Below, piece by piece: positions 1 to 8,739 of a stretch of 46,100 nt of DNA (its first letter is position 1; the number at the start of each line of letters is the position of its first letter). The translations under genes were made by a program, and so were the position numbers. The notes under the pieces are model-generated. The model saw only the letters and a program-made list of their open reading frames with translations, did not search any database and was not told the origin of the DNA. This DNA is from Chloroflexota bacterium. GTDB lineage: Bacteria; Chloroflexota; Dehalococcoidia; CAUJGQ01. The stretch is taken from the NCBI GenBank assembly GCA_963170165.1, contig CAUJGQ010000159.1:1-46100 (forward strand), given 5' to 3'.

Positions 1-121
1 GCGCGGCAGCCATCGCGGGCAACACCGCGTTCTTGGCGCCGCTCACCCGGACCTCCCCCCGCAGGGGAGCCCCGCCCTCGATGCGCAGGCCCTCCCGACC
101 TGGGAGCTTGAGTGTATCCAT
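1..121 (-). CDS. murA: UDP-N-acetylglucosamine 1-carboxyvinyltransferase, N-terminal fragment (cut by window edge)
   Basis: Only the first 40 residues are inside the window. MurA transfers enolpyruvate from phosphoenolpyruvate to UDP-GlcNAc, the first committed cytoplasmic step of peptidoglycan synthesis. The visible part has the family's N-terminal signature: a beta strand with RIEGGAPLRGEVRVSG followed by AKNAVLPAMAA, where the Lys-Asn pair after SGA contacts the UDP-GlcNAc substrate in known MurA enzymes. The start is the ATG ending at 121. No Shine-Dalgarno sequence precedes it, and an extended -10 element lies only 8 bases upstream, so the message may be leaderless. It follows atpC on the same strand, an order known from other bacteria. 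Identity is fairly certain despite the truncation, because the signature is highly conserved. Confidence 0.85.
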   Translation of the reverse strand, partial: MDTLKLPGREGLRIEGGAPLRGEVRVSGAKNAVLPAMAAA

Positions 122-128
122 CAGCGGC

Positions 129-134
129 AGAATA
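129..134 (-). promoter_or_regulatory. possible extended -10 promoter element of murA
   Basis: On the minus strand the sequence TGGTATTCT gives a TG-n extended -10 with hexamer TATTCT. No good -35 is visible at 16-18 bases. The element ends 7 bases before the murA ATG, which would put transcription initiation at or next to the start codon. Confidence 0.35.
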
Positions 135-146
135 CCAGAAAATGAT

Positions 147-178
147 GAGAGGCATGAGCGGTGGTGCCCAAGCCTCTC
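147..178 (-). terminator. candidate terminator at the end of the atp operon
   Basis: After the atpC stop the minus strand carries GAGAGGC, an 18-base loop, then the exact complement GCCTCTC, followed by ATCATTTT. The 7-bp stem and short T stretch resemble a weak intrinsic terminator or attenuator separating atpC from murA. The loop is long, so efficiency is doubtful. Confidence 0.35.
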
Positions 179-208
179 GGGTGGCGCACGCGCTCCGGAT
201 CGAGACTG

Positions 209-658
209 TTACTCCGTAGAGCCCGGCATCCCACGGCGGCCGGAGCCGGCGCGCCGTGTATAGCGCTCGGCCACGCGCAGCCGCATTAGCGCCCGGCGCA
301 GCGCTGCCTGTGTGGCGGCTACATCGATGTCATCCTCACGAGTCGCGAGCGACGACGCCGCTCGCTCCCGCGCGCCGCGTGCGCGGTCGATGTCAATCTC
401 CTCGGCACGCTCGGCTACGTCGGCGATGATCGTCACGACGTTGTTGCGCACCTCCAGGAAACCTCCGGAAATGACCATGGTCAGTTCCTCGGTTCCGCGG
501 CGGGCCCGCAGCTCACCGATACCAAGTGTGGTGAGCAGCGGCGTATGCGATGGCAGGATGCCGAGCTGCCCCTCGGAGCCAGGGGCAATCACGATATCCA
601 GTCCGTCTTCGGACAGCACCGTTCGCTCCGGCGTAACGATATCCAGTTTGAGCGGCAT
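209..658 (-). CDS. atpC: ATP synthase F1 epsilon subunit
   Basis: Epsilon subunit (149 aa) of the F1 central stalk, which couples gamma rotation to catalysis and can inhibit ATP hydrolysis. The N-terminal ~85 residues form the expected beta-sandwich (LDIVTPERTVLSEDGLDIVIAPGSEGQLGILPSHTPLLTTL and an ISGGFLEV strand). The C-terminal ~60 residues form the alpha-helical hairpin with an ALRRALMRLRVAERY helix, followed by a basic tail that is slightly longer than usual. It is the last gene of the atp operon, 69 bases downstream of atpD. Family assignment is secure; the regulatory behaviour of the helical domain is inferred only from the family. Confidence 0.96.
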   Translation of the reverse strand: MPLKLDIVTPERTVLSEDGLDIVIAPGSEGQLGILPSHTPLLTTLGIGELRARRGTEELTMVISGGFLEVRNNVVTIIADVAERAEEIDIDRARGARERAASSLATREDDIDVAATQAALRRALMRLRVAERYTRRAGSGRRGMPGSTE

Positions 659-727
659 AGTGGCCCCCGATCCGGCAGTGTGGCAGCCAGGGCAGTATCA
701 CGTGCCCGGGCCGCCGCGCCCCCGCGC

Positions 728-2146
<1,419 letters not shown>

Positions 2147-2199
2147 TTACCCCCAAGGCTCCTGCCGCCTGCGCCGGGTGATTCCGGCAGCCAGGCTGT

Positions 2200-2865
2200 C
2201 TAGCGTTCCATCCTTGCGTGTGCTTCGTCCAGCCACGCGTAGTCAAATTCAGTGAGGCTGTCCAGCACGACGCGGGCCCCCTCCAGGGCGAGATGCGCGG
2301 TGTACTCCGTCCGCACACCCACCACCGTCATTCCGGCTGCCCGCGCTGACTGTACCCCCTTGGGCGCATCCTCGATTGCCAAACAGTGCGCCGGTGCCAC
2401 ACCCAGCCGGGCCGCCGCCAGTGCATAAATCTCCGGGTCCGGCTTGCTGCGGGTCACCATATCTCCCGTCACCACCACCGTGAAGGCGTCCCGCAATCCT
2501 AATTGCCTGAGCGCCGTTTCTACCCACAGCGTCCGCGATGACGACGCCACTGCTAAGCGGATGCCCCGTTCCCTCAGACCGCCGACCAGCGCTGCCGCCC
2601 CCGGCGCCGGTACGGAGTGCCGGCGGTAGGATTCCAGGATTGCCTCATCGTATCCCCGCCGGTATTCGTCGAGCGTGCCTGGCAGGTTCAGCCGCGTGAT
2701 TAGATCCGCCCAGGTGTATTCCAGCGTGGTGCCGAGATAGGCCCGGTACGCCTCCGCATCGATGCGCGCGCCGTGCGCGGCCAGCAGCTCGTTGACGACG
2801 ACGTGATGAAGAGGCTCGCTGTCGAGCAACACGCCATCCATGTCAAAGACAACGGCCTCGATCAC
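2200..2865 (-). CDS. HAD-family phosphatase / beta-phosphoglucomutase-like hydrolase
   Basis: A 221-residue haloacid-dehalogenase-superfamily hydrolase of the small helical-cap type. Motif I is VFDMDGVLLDSEPLH at the N-terminus (nucleophile and general-acid Asp pair), motif II is ASSSRT, motif III is the Lys in SKPDPEIY, and motif IV is IEDAPKGVQSARAAGM. This resembles beta-phosphoglucomutase, PGMB-like or sugar-phosphate phosphatases; the substrate cannot be read from the sequence. The start taken is the GTG that begins one base after the atpG stop, because VIEAVVFDMDG is where homology begins; an in-frame ATG 8 codons earlier lies inside atpG. Its placement between atpG and atpD implies co-transcription with ATP synthase, perhaps without any functional link. 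Confidence 0.88.
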   Translation of the reverse strand: MIEAVVFDMDGVLLDSEPLHHVVVNELLAAHGARIDAEAYRAYLGTTLEYTWADLITRLNLPGTLDEYRRGYDEAILESYRRHSVPAPGAAALVGGLRERGIRLAVASSSRTLWVETALRQLGLRDAFTVVVTGDMVTRSKPDPEIYALAAARLGVAPAHCLAIEDAPKGVQSARAAGMTVVGVRTEYTAHLALEGARVVLDSLTEFDYAWLDEAHARMER

Positions 2866-2866
2866 G

Positions 2867-3769
2867 CTAGCCTTCCAGCGCCGCCACACCGCCGACGATG
2901 TCCAGCAACTCCTTGGTGATCTGCTCCTGGCGCGCCTTGTTCATCACCAGCGTCAGCGACGAGATCATATCCTTGGCGGCATCCGTCGCGTTCTTCATCG
3001 CCACCATCCGCGCCGACTGCTCGCTGGCCGAGTTCTCCAGGATTGCCTCGTACACCTGCATCTCGACATAGCGGGGCAGCAGCTCCTCCAGTACCGCCTG
3101 TGGCGACGGCTCGTAGATGTAGTCGACCTCCAGCACGCGGCCGACCTTCTTTACCTCACCGGAGCCGAGCGCGTCTTCCTGCTCATCCGGGCGCACCGGC
3201 AACAACTGGCGGACGACCGGCCGCTGCACCGCGGTATTGACGAAGTTGGCGAACACCAGGAAGACGCGGTCCACGCGGTCGTTGAGGAACTCCTCCATCG
3301 CGATTCGTGCGATCGGCAGCGTGTCGCCAGGGGTAGGATAGTCCCCCAGGTCGACGAACTCGGCGATGATATTGAAGCGCAGCCGGTGGAAGAAGTCGCG
3401 GCCCTTTTTGCCGGCAGCCACGATGCTCACGGGGCCGCTCTGCTCCAACGCCAGCTGGCCGCCGCGCCGGTTGAGGTTGCCGGGCAGGCCGCCGGACAGA
3501 CCACGGTTCGGCGTGACGTGAATGATCAGCGTGCGGTCCGTCTCGCGCTGTATCAGCAACGGATGCACCGGGTTGCCCTCGACGTCCGCTGACTGCCGGG
3601 AAAGGTTGCCGAGCACGTGCCGCATGCGATCTGCATAAGGCCGCGCGGCCGTTGCCCGCTGCTGGGCACGGCGCATCTTGGATGCTGCAACCAACTGCAG
3701 GGCGTTGGTGATCTTGGCCGTGTTTTGCACGGACTTGATCCGCCGCCGGATCTCACGCACGCTCGCCAT
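2867..3769 (-). CDS. atpG: ATP synthase F1 gamma subunit
   Basis: Gamma subunit (300 aa), the rotating shaft inside the alpha3beta3 head. The N-terminal helix begins ASVREIRRRIKSVQNTAKITNALQLVAASKMRRAQ, which is the family signature, and the C-terminal helix contains ENSASEQSARMVAMKNATDAA, the other conserved block. The middle Rossmann-like domain includes the TPNRGLSGGLPGNLN segment. The ATG is preceded by a strong GGAGGG ribosome site. The gene lies between atpA and the inserted HAD gene, with its stop codon almost touching the HAD start, which suggests translational coupling. Length and motifs are ordinary for the family. Confidence 0.97.
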   Translation of the reverse strand: MASVREIRRRIKSVQNTAKITNALQLVAASKMRRAQQRATAARPYADRMRHVLGNLSRQSADVEGNPVHPLLIQRETDRTLIIHVTPNRGLSGGLPGNLNRRGGQLALEQSGPVSIVAAGKKGRDFFHRLRFNIIAEFVDLGDYPTPGDTLPIARIAMEEFLNDRVDRVFLVFANFVNTAVQRPVVRQLLPVRPDEQEDALGSGEVKKVGRVLEVDYIYEPSPQAVLEELLPRYVEMQVYEAILENSASEQSARMVAMKNATDAAKDMISSLTLVMNKARQEQITKELLDIVGGVAALEG

Positions 3770-3860
3770 GGGGCGCCCTCCGAGCGCCGGCTACCGCGCG
3801 GCAGCGGGTTGGAAGCGCATAATTGTCGCGCCACCCGCCCGCCACGCCGTATCGCCGGTC

Positions 3861-5384
3861 CTAGTACGGAACCGAGGTCTTGAACTCCTGGATTGCGGCG
3901 TTCAGCTGCTTGCCCAGGTCGTCAGAGATGATCTTCTCGGTCACAATCGCGCGGCCGATCTCCGGGTGGTTGCTGGTCATGAACTCGTGGAAGGCGCTCT
4001 CAAACGCCCGTACTTTCTCTACCGGCACGTCATCAAGATGGCCGTTCGAGAGGGCATAGAGGATCGCCACTTCCTGCGTCACCGGCAGTGGTTGGAACTG
4101 CGGCTGCTTGAGCACTTCCACCGCCCGGCGGCCGCGCTCAATCTGGCGGCGGGTGGCCGCGTCGAGGTCGCTGGTGCCAAACTGGGCGAACGCCTGCAGC
4201 TCGCGGTACTGCGACATATCGAGGCGCAGGCGGCCGGCTACCTGGCGCATCGCGCGAATCTGGGCAGAGCCGCCGACGCGCGACACGGAGATACCGGCGT
4301 TTACCGCGGGTCGCTGGCCGGCGTTGAACAGGTCAGACTCCAGGTAGATCTGGCCGTCGGTGATGGAGATGACGTTAGTAGGGATGTACGCCGACACGTC
4401 GTTGGCCTGCGTCTCGATGATCGGCAAGGCGGTCAGCGAGCCGCCGCCGAACTCCGGCGCCAGCTTGGCAGCACGCTCCAGCAGACGGGAGTGCAGGTAG
4501 AAAACGTCGCCGGGGTAGGCCTCGCGACCGGGCGGGCGGCGCAGCAACAGCGACAGCTGGCGGTAGGCCCAGGCGTGCTTGGAGAGGTCGTCATAGACGA
4601 TCAGGGCGTCGCGGCCCTGCTCCATGAAGTCCTCGCCCATCGAGCAGCCGGCATACGGCGCCAGGTACTGCAGCGCGGCCGACTCCGAGGCGGAGGCGGT
4701 GACGATGATGGTATGCTCCATCGCCCCGGCCTCTTCCAGCGCGCCCACGATCTGCGCCACCTTTGCGGCCTTCTGGCCGATGGCGACGTAGATGCAGACC
4801 AGGTCACCGCCCTTCTGGTTGATGATCGTATCGATGGCGATGGCGGTCTTGCCGGTGGAGCGGTCCCCAATAATCAGCTCGCGCTGGCCACGGCCGATGG
4901 CGGTCATGGCGTCAATCGCCTTGATGCCGGTGTACATCGGCGTGTTGACGGACTTGCGCGCGACCACATTGGGGGCGATGCGCTCGACCGGACGGGTCTT
5001 GCTGGTGAGGATTGGGCCCTTACCGTCCACGGGCTGGCCGAGCGGGTTGACGACGCGGCCGATCAGCGCCTCGCCAACCGGCACCTCGATGACGCGGCCG
5101 GTGGTGCGCACCTCGGCGCCCTCGGTGATGCCCTCATAGTCACCGAGCACCACCGCCGCCACGGCGTCTTCTTCCAGGTTCATCGCGATGCCGTAGACGC
5201 TGGAGCCGCTCGGCTGCGGAAACTCCAGCAGCTCGGAGACGAGCGCGCCTGACAGACCGTTGATGCGGGCGATGCCGTCGCCGGCTTCCACCACGGTGCC
5301 GACACCGACGCTCTGCGTCTGCGCGCCGAACTTCTCAATCTGCTCTCGCAGGATGCTTGCGATCTCTTCGGTGCGTACAGGCAC
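3861..5384 (-). CDS. atpA: ATP synthase F1 alpha subunit
   Basis: Non-catalytic nucleotide-binding alpha subunit (507 aa from the chosen GTG). The N-terminal segment [17 protein letters not shown] is the delta-binding helix, and the beta-barrel domain follows. The P-loop is GDRSTGKT at 173-180, with Ser where GDRQTGKT is usual. The arginine-finger region is represented by the [19 protein letters not shown] block. The GTG at 5384 begins the family's usual N-terminus; an ATG at 5411 would add nine residues (MCRVGVEEN) and cannot be excluded. It lies 54 bases from atpH in the standard order. The beta subunit carries the catalytic residues, so the Q-to-S change in the alpha site probably affects regulation rather than turnover. 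Confidence 0.97.
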   Translation of the reverse strand: MPVRTEEIASILREQIEKFGAQTQSVGVGTVVEAGDGIARINGLSGALVSELLEFPQPSGSSVYGIAMNLEEDAVAAVVLGDYEGITEGAEVRTTGRVIEVPVGEALIGRVVNPLGQPVDGKGPILTSKTRPVERIAPNVVARKSVNTPMYTGIKAIDAMTAIGRGQRELIIGDRSTGKTAIAIDTIINQKGGDLVCIYVAIGQKAAKVAQIVGALEEAGAMEHTIIVTASASESAALQYLAPYAGCSMGEDFMEQGRDALIVYDDLSKHAWAYRQLSLLLRRPPGREAYPGDVFYLHSRLLERAAKLAPEFGGGSLTALPIIETQANDVSAYIPTNVISITDGQIYLESDLFNAGQRPAVNAGISVSRVGGSAQIRAMRQVAGRLRLDMSQYRELQAFAQFGTSDLDAATRRQIERGRRAVEVLKQPQFQPLPVTQEVAILYALSNGHLDDVPVEKVRAFESAFHEFMTSNHPEIGRAIVTEKIISDDLGKQLNAAIQEFKTSVPY

Positions 5385-5438
5385 GTTCTCTTCAACCCCC
5401 ACTCGGCACAATGACCGGGTCTGGTCCTCGTACTTGAC

Positions 5439-5999
5439 TTACCGGGCCTCGCCCGCCAGCGCACGGCGCAACTGCAGCAGGCGGGTGCGCGTGCTGCCGT
5501 CAATCAGGCGGTCACCCACGCGGGCCACCATCCCGCCGATGATCGCCGGGTCAACATGTGAGCGGATGCGCACTTCGCGCGCGCCGGTGATTTCTTGCAG
5601 CCGGCGTTCGATGGCCTGCCGCTCGCCGTCGGATACGGGTACTGCCGTCGTTACTTCGGCGATGGCGATGCCATGCTCCGCGTTGTACAGCCGGTCGAAC
5701 TCCCCTGCAACCTGGCCGGCCAGGTGCAGCCGGCCGCGCTGCAGCATCAGCAGCGCCAGATTCTTCGCCAGCGGCGCGACATCGAGCGCCCGCTCAATCA
5801 ACCGGCGCTTGCTGTCTTCATCCACACGCAGGCTGGCCAGATATGGTCCGGCCGCCGGATCGTCAACCAGCTGGACGATACTGGCGAGGTCGGACTGCCA
5901 CTGCGCGTAGGTCCCGTGGTCACGGGCGATGCCGAACGCGGCCTCGGCGTAACGCCGGGCGGCGGTGCTGGCACCGGACCCGCTGGTCGAGCCGGCCAT
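5439..5999 (-). CDS. atpH: ATP synthase F1 delta subunit
   Basis: Delta subunit (186 aa) linking the peripheral stalk (b) to the top of F1. The N-terminal six-helix domain starts STAARRYAEAAFGIARDHG, the typical alpha-binding pattern, and the C-terminal part has the VEVTTAVPVS-like strand (AIAEVTTAVPVSDGERQAIERRL) and DPAIIGGMVARVGDRLIDGSTRTRL, the most conserved stretch of the family. The ATG at 5999 has a GGGGAGAG ribosome site nearby, while the earlier in-frame ATG would overlap atpF. The gene starts 22 bases after atpF ends, consistent with tight operon packing. Confidence 0.95.
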   Translation of the reverse strand: MAGSTSGSGASTAARRYAEAAFGIARDHGTYAQWQSDLASIVQLVDDPAAGPYLASLRVDEDSKRRLIERALDVAPLAKNLALLMLQRGRLHLAGQVAGEFDRLYNAEHGIAIAEVTTAVPVSDGERQAIERRLQEITGAREVRIRSHVDPAIIGGMVARVGDRLIDGSTRTRLLQLRRALAGEAR

Positions 6000-6021
6000 G
6001 CTGGTCTCTCCCCTTGCGCTG

Positions 6022-6534
6022 CTAGCGGCTGGAGGCGCCGTTGGAGCCCATGCCGGACTCGGACAGCACATCCTGAATCAGACGTTGATGCGCGGTGCGA
6101 TCCAGCGATTGGTTGATGACCTTCTCCGCGGCGGTGACGGTGATGTCCGCGAACTCGCGGCGCAGTGTGGCCACTGCGTTGTCACGTTCCAGCTGGATAT
6201 CCGCCAGTGCGCGGGCACGTAGCTGCTCTACTTCGGCAGTGGCACGCTCGCGGGCCTCCGCCTCTATACGGCTGGCGATGCCCTGAGCGGCCTCCACCAG
6301 CCGGCGGCTCTCCTGGCGCCCCTCTTCGATCTTGGCCTGCACGTCTCGCTCGGCATTGACCGCCTGCGCCTGCATCCGGTCGGCGGTCTCAAGCGATTCC
6401 TGGATGCGCTGGCGGCGCTCGTCCAGCATCTTCTGGACCGGCGGCAGGACGAATTTCCACAGGATGAACAGCAGAATGCCGAAGTTGACAAACTGCGCGA
6501 CGATGCCCGGCAGATTCAGTCCGAGTTTATCCAC
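6022..6534 (-). CDS. atpF: ATP synthase Fo b subunit
   Basis: Peripheral-stalk b subunit (170 aa). It has one N-terminal membrane helix (IVAQFVNFGILLFILWKF, residues ~10-27) with a short periplasmic N-terminus, then the VLPPVQKMLDERRQRIQESLE start of a long amphipathic dimerising helix rich in Ala, Glu and Arg. The GTG at 6534 is chosen because GGTAGGGG lies 7 bases upstream and DKLGLNLPGIV matches normal b-subunit starts; a GTG at 6570 would add twelve unusual residues. A 184-base gap containing strong hairpins separates it from atpE, much longer than other gaps in the operon. Confidence 0.95.
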   Translation of the reverse strand: MDKLGLNLPGIVAQFVNFGILLFILWKFVLPPVQKMLDERRQRIQESLETADRMQAQAVNAERDVQAKIEEGRQESRRLVEAAQGIASRIEAEARERATAEVEQLRARALADIQLERDNAVATLRREFADITVTAAEKVINQSLDRTAHQRLIQDVLSESGMGSNGASSR

Positions 6535-6623
6535 GTAAGTGCCCCTACCCGGTCCCGCTGCTCGCGTCACCAGATCCGTGCCTGCGCCACGAAAGCGGTC
6601 GTCCCGCTCCTTGCACCAACCCT

Positions 6624-6655
6624 CCCCGGCGCAGGCGGCTCGGCCAACGCCGGGG
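6624..6655 (-). promoter_or_regulatory. strong intercistronic hairpin between atpE and atpF
   Basis: CCCCGGCG at 6624-6631 is the exact complement of CGCCGGGG at 6648-6655, and the loop holds a further GGC-TCG-GCC pairing. No T run follows on the minus strand, so it looks more like an mRNA processing, stabilising or translational-delay element than a terminator. It sits upstream of the atpF ribosome site. Confidence 0.5.
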
Positions 6656-6702
6656 TGCGGGAACGTGCAGAGCGTGGTGATGGGACTCTGTGCTCGTGGC
6701 GA

Positions 6703-6715
6703 TCCGCGGCGCGGA
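6703..6715 (-). promoter_or_regulatory. small hairpin just after the atpE stop codon
   Basis: TCCGC-GGC-GCGGA forms a compact 5-bp stem with a 3-base loop starting 3 bases beyond the atpE stop. Together with the larger hairpin downstream it could protect the atpE message, whose product is needed in many copies per enzyme. Confidence 0.35.
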
Positions 6716-6718
6716 CGC

Positions 6719-6988
6719 CTAGAACACGAAGCCGATCATGATGGCAACGACGAGGGCGTAAATCGCGATCGCCTCGGCGAACGCCACGCCCAGAATCATA
6801 TTGGTCTGGATGGCCGGCTGTGCCTCCGGGTTGCGGCCAAGAGCCTCCAGCGCGTTACCCACGATCCGAGCAATGGCCATCGCAGGGCCGAAGCCGCCAA
6901 CGGCCATCGCCAGGGCCGCCGCCAGCACCTTCGCGTCATCCTTGCCAGTGAACCAGGCCAGGACCGAGAACACCGTATCCATTTCCAC
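6719..6988 (-). CDS. atpE: ATP synthase Fo c subunit (proteolipid ring)
   Basis: c subunit (89 aa) with two transmembrane helices, residues ~20-47 and ~62-88, joined by the polar cytosolic loop GRNPEA at 51-56. The ion-binding carboxylate is Glu72 in the second helix (AFAEAIAIYALVV). The residues around it (Ala after Glu, no Gln/Ser/Thr sodium ligands in helix 1 or beside Glu72) indicate a proton-coupled ring rather than a sodium-coupled one. Translation should start at the GTG at 6988, 8 bases after a GAGGAGG ribosome site, the strongest in the operon. This agrees with the need for many copies of c per complex. Confidence 0.96.
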   Translation of the reverse strand: MEMDTVFSVLAWFTGKDDAKVLAAALAMAVGGFGPAMAIARIVGNALEALGRNPEAQPAIQTNMILGVAFAEAIAIYALVVAIMIGFVF

Positions 6989-7065
6989 CGAGACTGCCTC
7001 CTCTGCGGTCTGTCCCGCACCCCCGTTGCGGCGGGGAGTGTGCTATCCGGCCCTGTGGCCGGTCC

Positions 7066-8322
7066 CTACGCGTGCGCCGGGCTGTGCGCCCCGGCCTCGT
7101 GATGCTCTTCCTTGCTGTGGCCGTGGCCTCCGCCGTGATCGTCGTGGTCACCATGGGATGCGACCGCCATCACCCCGAAGACCGTGGTGAGCATGGCAAA
7201 AACGAATCCCTGGATCAAACCAACGAAGATCTCGAGCGCGTAGAACGCGTCCACCAGGATAAAGGGCATCAGGAAGCTCATCATGAACAACAGGATCTCG
7301 CCCGCGAAAATGTTGCCAAACAGACGGAAGGTAAAGCTGATGATGCGGGAGAGCTCCGAGATGAACTCGAGAATGCCGACGAAGATGTCGATCAATCCGT
7401 TGACAATATCGCCCTTGAGCAGGCGTTTGAAGTTGAAGAATTTGGAGCCGTAGCCAAACAAGCCCAGCGCCGTGATACCCCAGAACTCGACGAAGATGGC
7501 GGACCACAAGGCATAGGCCAGTGGCGCATTGATGTCCGAGTTGACGCCGCGCAGGAATGGCGCGATGAAACCGTAGGTCTCGTCCTCATGGAGCGGGCCA
7601 CGGTCAATCGGATGCTCTTCCTCTTCCGCGAGCAGGCCACCGGTGGCGCCGTGCCCCGTGGCCTGGCTGTGGTCGGTGGAGGTTGTGTCGCGGCCAAGCT
7701 TGTGCGCCAGCTCCTTGTTCAGGACCGCCATCGCATCGGTGTACTTCGTGCCAGCGGGGATCTCCACCTCGATGAACTTGGTGTCCGCGAACATCGGCAC
7801 CAACGTCACGCCGGACTTCTTCATTACCCAGCCGTGATGCTTTTCGGTGGTCTCGAAGGCGCCGCCGGGATGCTCCTGCTCCAGTTCTGCCACTTCGTGG
7901 GCGAAGTGCTCCTGGATGTCCTCGGTCAGGCCGATGTGGTTGTACACCGGTGTCAGGGCTGACCAGTTGCAGAGGACGATATACAAGAACAGGATGAAGA
8001 CAACCGGAAAAAACCGGCGACCATTCTTCTCGCCGGCTGCGTTATAGACGATGCTGCCGAACGCCTCCATCGCCGCTTCCAGGACGTTCTGAAAGCCGCG
8101 CGGCACAATCGAGAGCCTGCGCGTGCCGAGAATGCAGACGAGGGCGATGATCGCAATCATCAGCCAGGCGGTGAAGATGGTATTGGTGACCGTGAAGGGG
8201 CCAATGGTGAACAGCTTCTCAGGGGCGATCTCGATCACGGGCTGTGGCAGCTTGAAGAACAAGAAGCCCACGATCATGAACGCGAGAACACCGAGGCCGA
8301 TGATGAGTGGCTTCGCCTTCAC
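7066..8322 (-). CDS. atpB: ATP synthase Fo a subunit with large extra loop and His-rich tail
   Basis: The a subunit (418 aa) forms the proton half-channels against the c ring; typical members have 230-300 residues. The essential arginine is Arg333 in SFTFRLFGNIFAGEILL. Other conserved parts are FQNVLEAAMEAFGSIV (~77-92), the VLCNWSALTPVYNHIG helix end, and a C-terminal ALEIFVGLIQGFVFAMLT helix. About 115 residues (132-248), rich in Glu, His and Thr, are inserted between the early helices and the FIAPFLRGVNSDINAPLA segment. The C-terminal 29 residues hold nine histidines. The insertion is in frame without stops, so it is part of the protein. Its GTG start overlaps the atpZ stop by four bases (GTGA), giving translational coupling. 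Confidence 0.93.
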   Translation of the reverse strand: MKAKPLIIGLGVLAFMIVGFLFFKLPQPVIEIAPEKLFTIGPFTVTNTIFTAWLMIAIIALVCILGTRRLSIVPRGFQNVLEAAMEAFGSIVYNAAGEKNGRRFFPVVFILFLYIVLCNWSALTPVYNHIGLTEDIQEHFAHEVAELEQEHPGGAFETTEKHHGWVMKKSGVTLVPMFADTKFIEVEIPAGTKYTDAMAVLNKELAHKLGRDTTSTDHSQATGHGATGGLLAEEEEHPIDRGPLHEDETYGFIAPFLRGVNSDINAPLAYALWSAIFVEFWGITALGLFGYGSKFFNFKRLLKGDIVNGLIDIFVGILEFISELSRIISFTFRLFGNIFAGEILLFMMSFLMPFILVDAFYALEIFVGLIQGFVFAMLTTVFGVMAVASHGDHDDHGGGHGHSKEEHHEAGAHSPAHA

Positions 8323-8555
8323 AGATCCCCCTCCGGCCTGCCGCCTCGCCGGGGCTTGAGCAGGCGTTCGGTCAGCGTGCGATAGCCGCCGACAAGCGCG
8401 GCAGCGAGACCAAGGAACGTACCAATTAGGGCAAAGATCGGAGTTGTGTCAAAGCGCCCATCAAGCCAGCGCCCGGCCAGCACACCCAGGACGATACACG
8501 TCGCGAAGTACCAGCCGATGCCCAGCAGCCACGCGGCCGGTGTCACCCACGACAT
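8319..8555 (-). CDS. atpZ: AtpZ/AtpI-like small membrane protein leading the ATP synthase operon
   Basis: A 78-residue protein with two hydrophobic segments (residues ~7-28 and ~38-57) and the AGRWLDGRFDTTPIFALIGTFLGLAAALVGGYRTL pattern of the AtpZ/F1Fo-ATPase accessory family (PF09527-like). Members sit at the head of atp operons and have been linked to c-ring assembly or to Mg2+ handling; which applies here is unknown. The ATG follows GAGGGGAGGG, a strong ribosome site. It is the first gene after the operon promoter and overlaps atpB by four bases. Confidence 0.8.
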   Translation of the reverse strand: MSWVTPAAWLLGIGWYFATCIVLGVLAGRWLDGRFDTTPIFALIGTFLGLAAALVGGYRTLTERLLKPRRGGRPEGDL

Positions 8556-8594
8556 GGCGCCCTCCCCTCGTTTCGGGGCGCGCTAACTTTGAGA

Positions 8595-8623
8595 AATATA
8601 GAACAAGTAGATACGTGGGTCAA
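8595..8623 (-). promoter_or_regulatory. sigma70-type promoter of the atp operon
   Basis: On the minus strand, TTGACC (8618-8623), a 17-base spacer and TATATT (8595-8600) form a near-consensus housekeeping promoter in an AT-rich pocket that stands out from its GC-rich surroundings. Transcription should begin near 8588, about 32 bases before the atpZ start. Confidence 0.75.
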
Positions 8624-8739
8624 GCAAGCTGCCATCCGCCCGGCGCATCCGCGTGAGCCGGTCTCGGATGGATTATGTGGCAATGCTGAGATAGATGCGA
8701 CCGATAGTTGCCGCCCCGCTCCGGCCGAGGTTGCCGCGG

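Noticed and set aside
3678-5252. 524-codon open frame on the plus strand opposite atpA and atpG
   Set aside because: Antisense to two certain genes; the translation has no domain pattern. Such shadow frames are common in GC-rich DNA.
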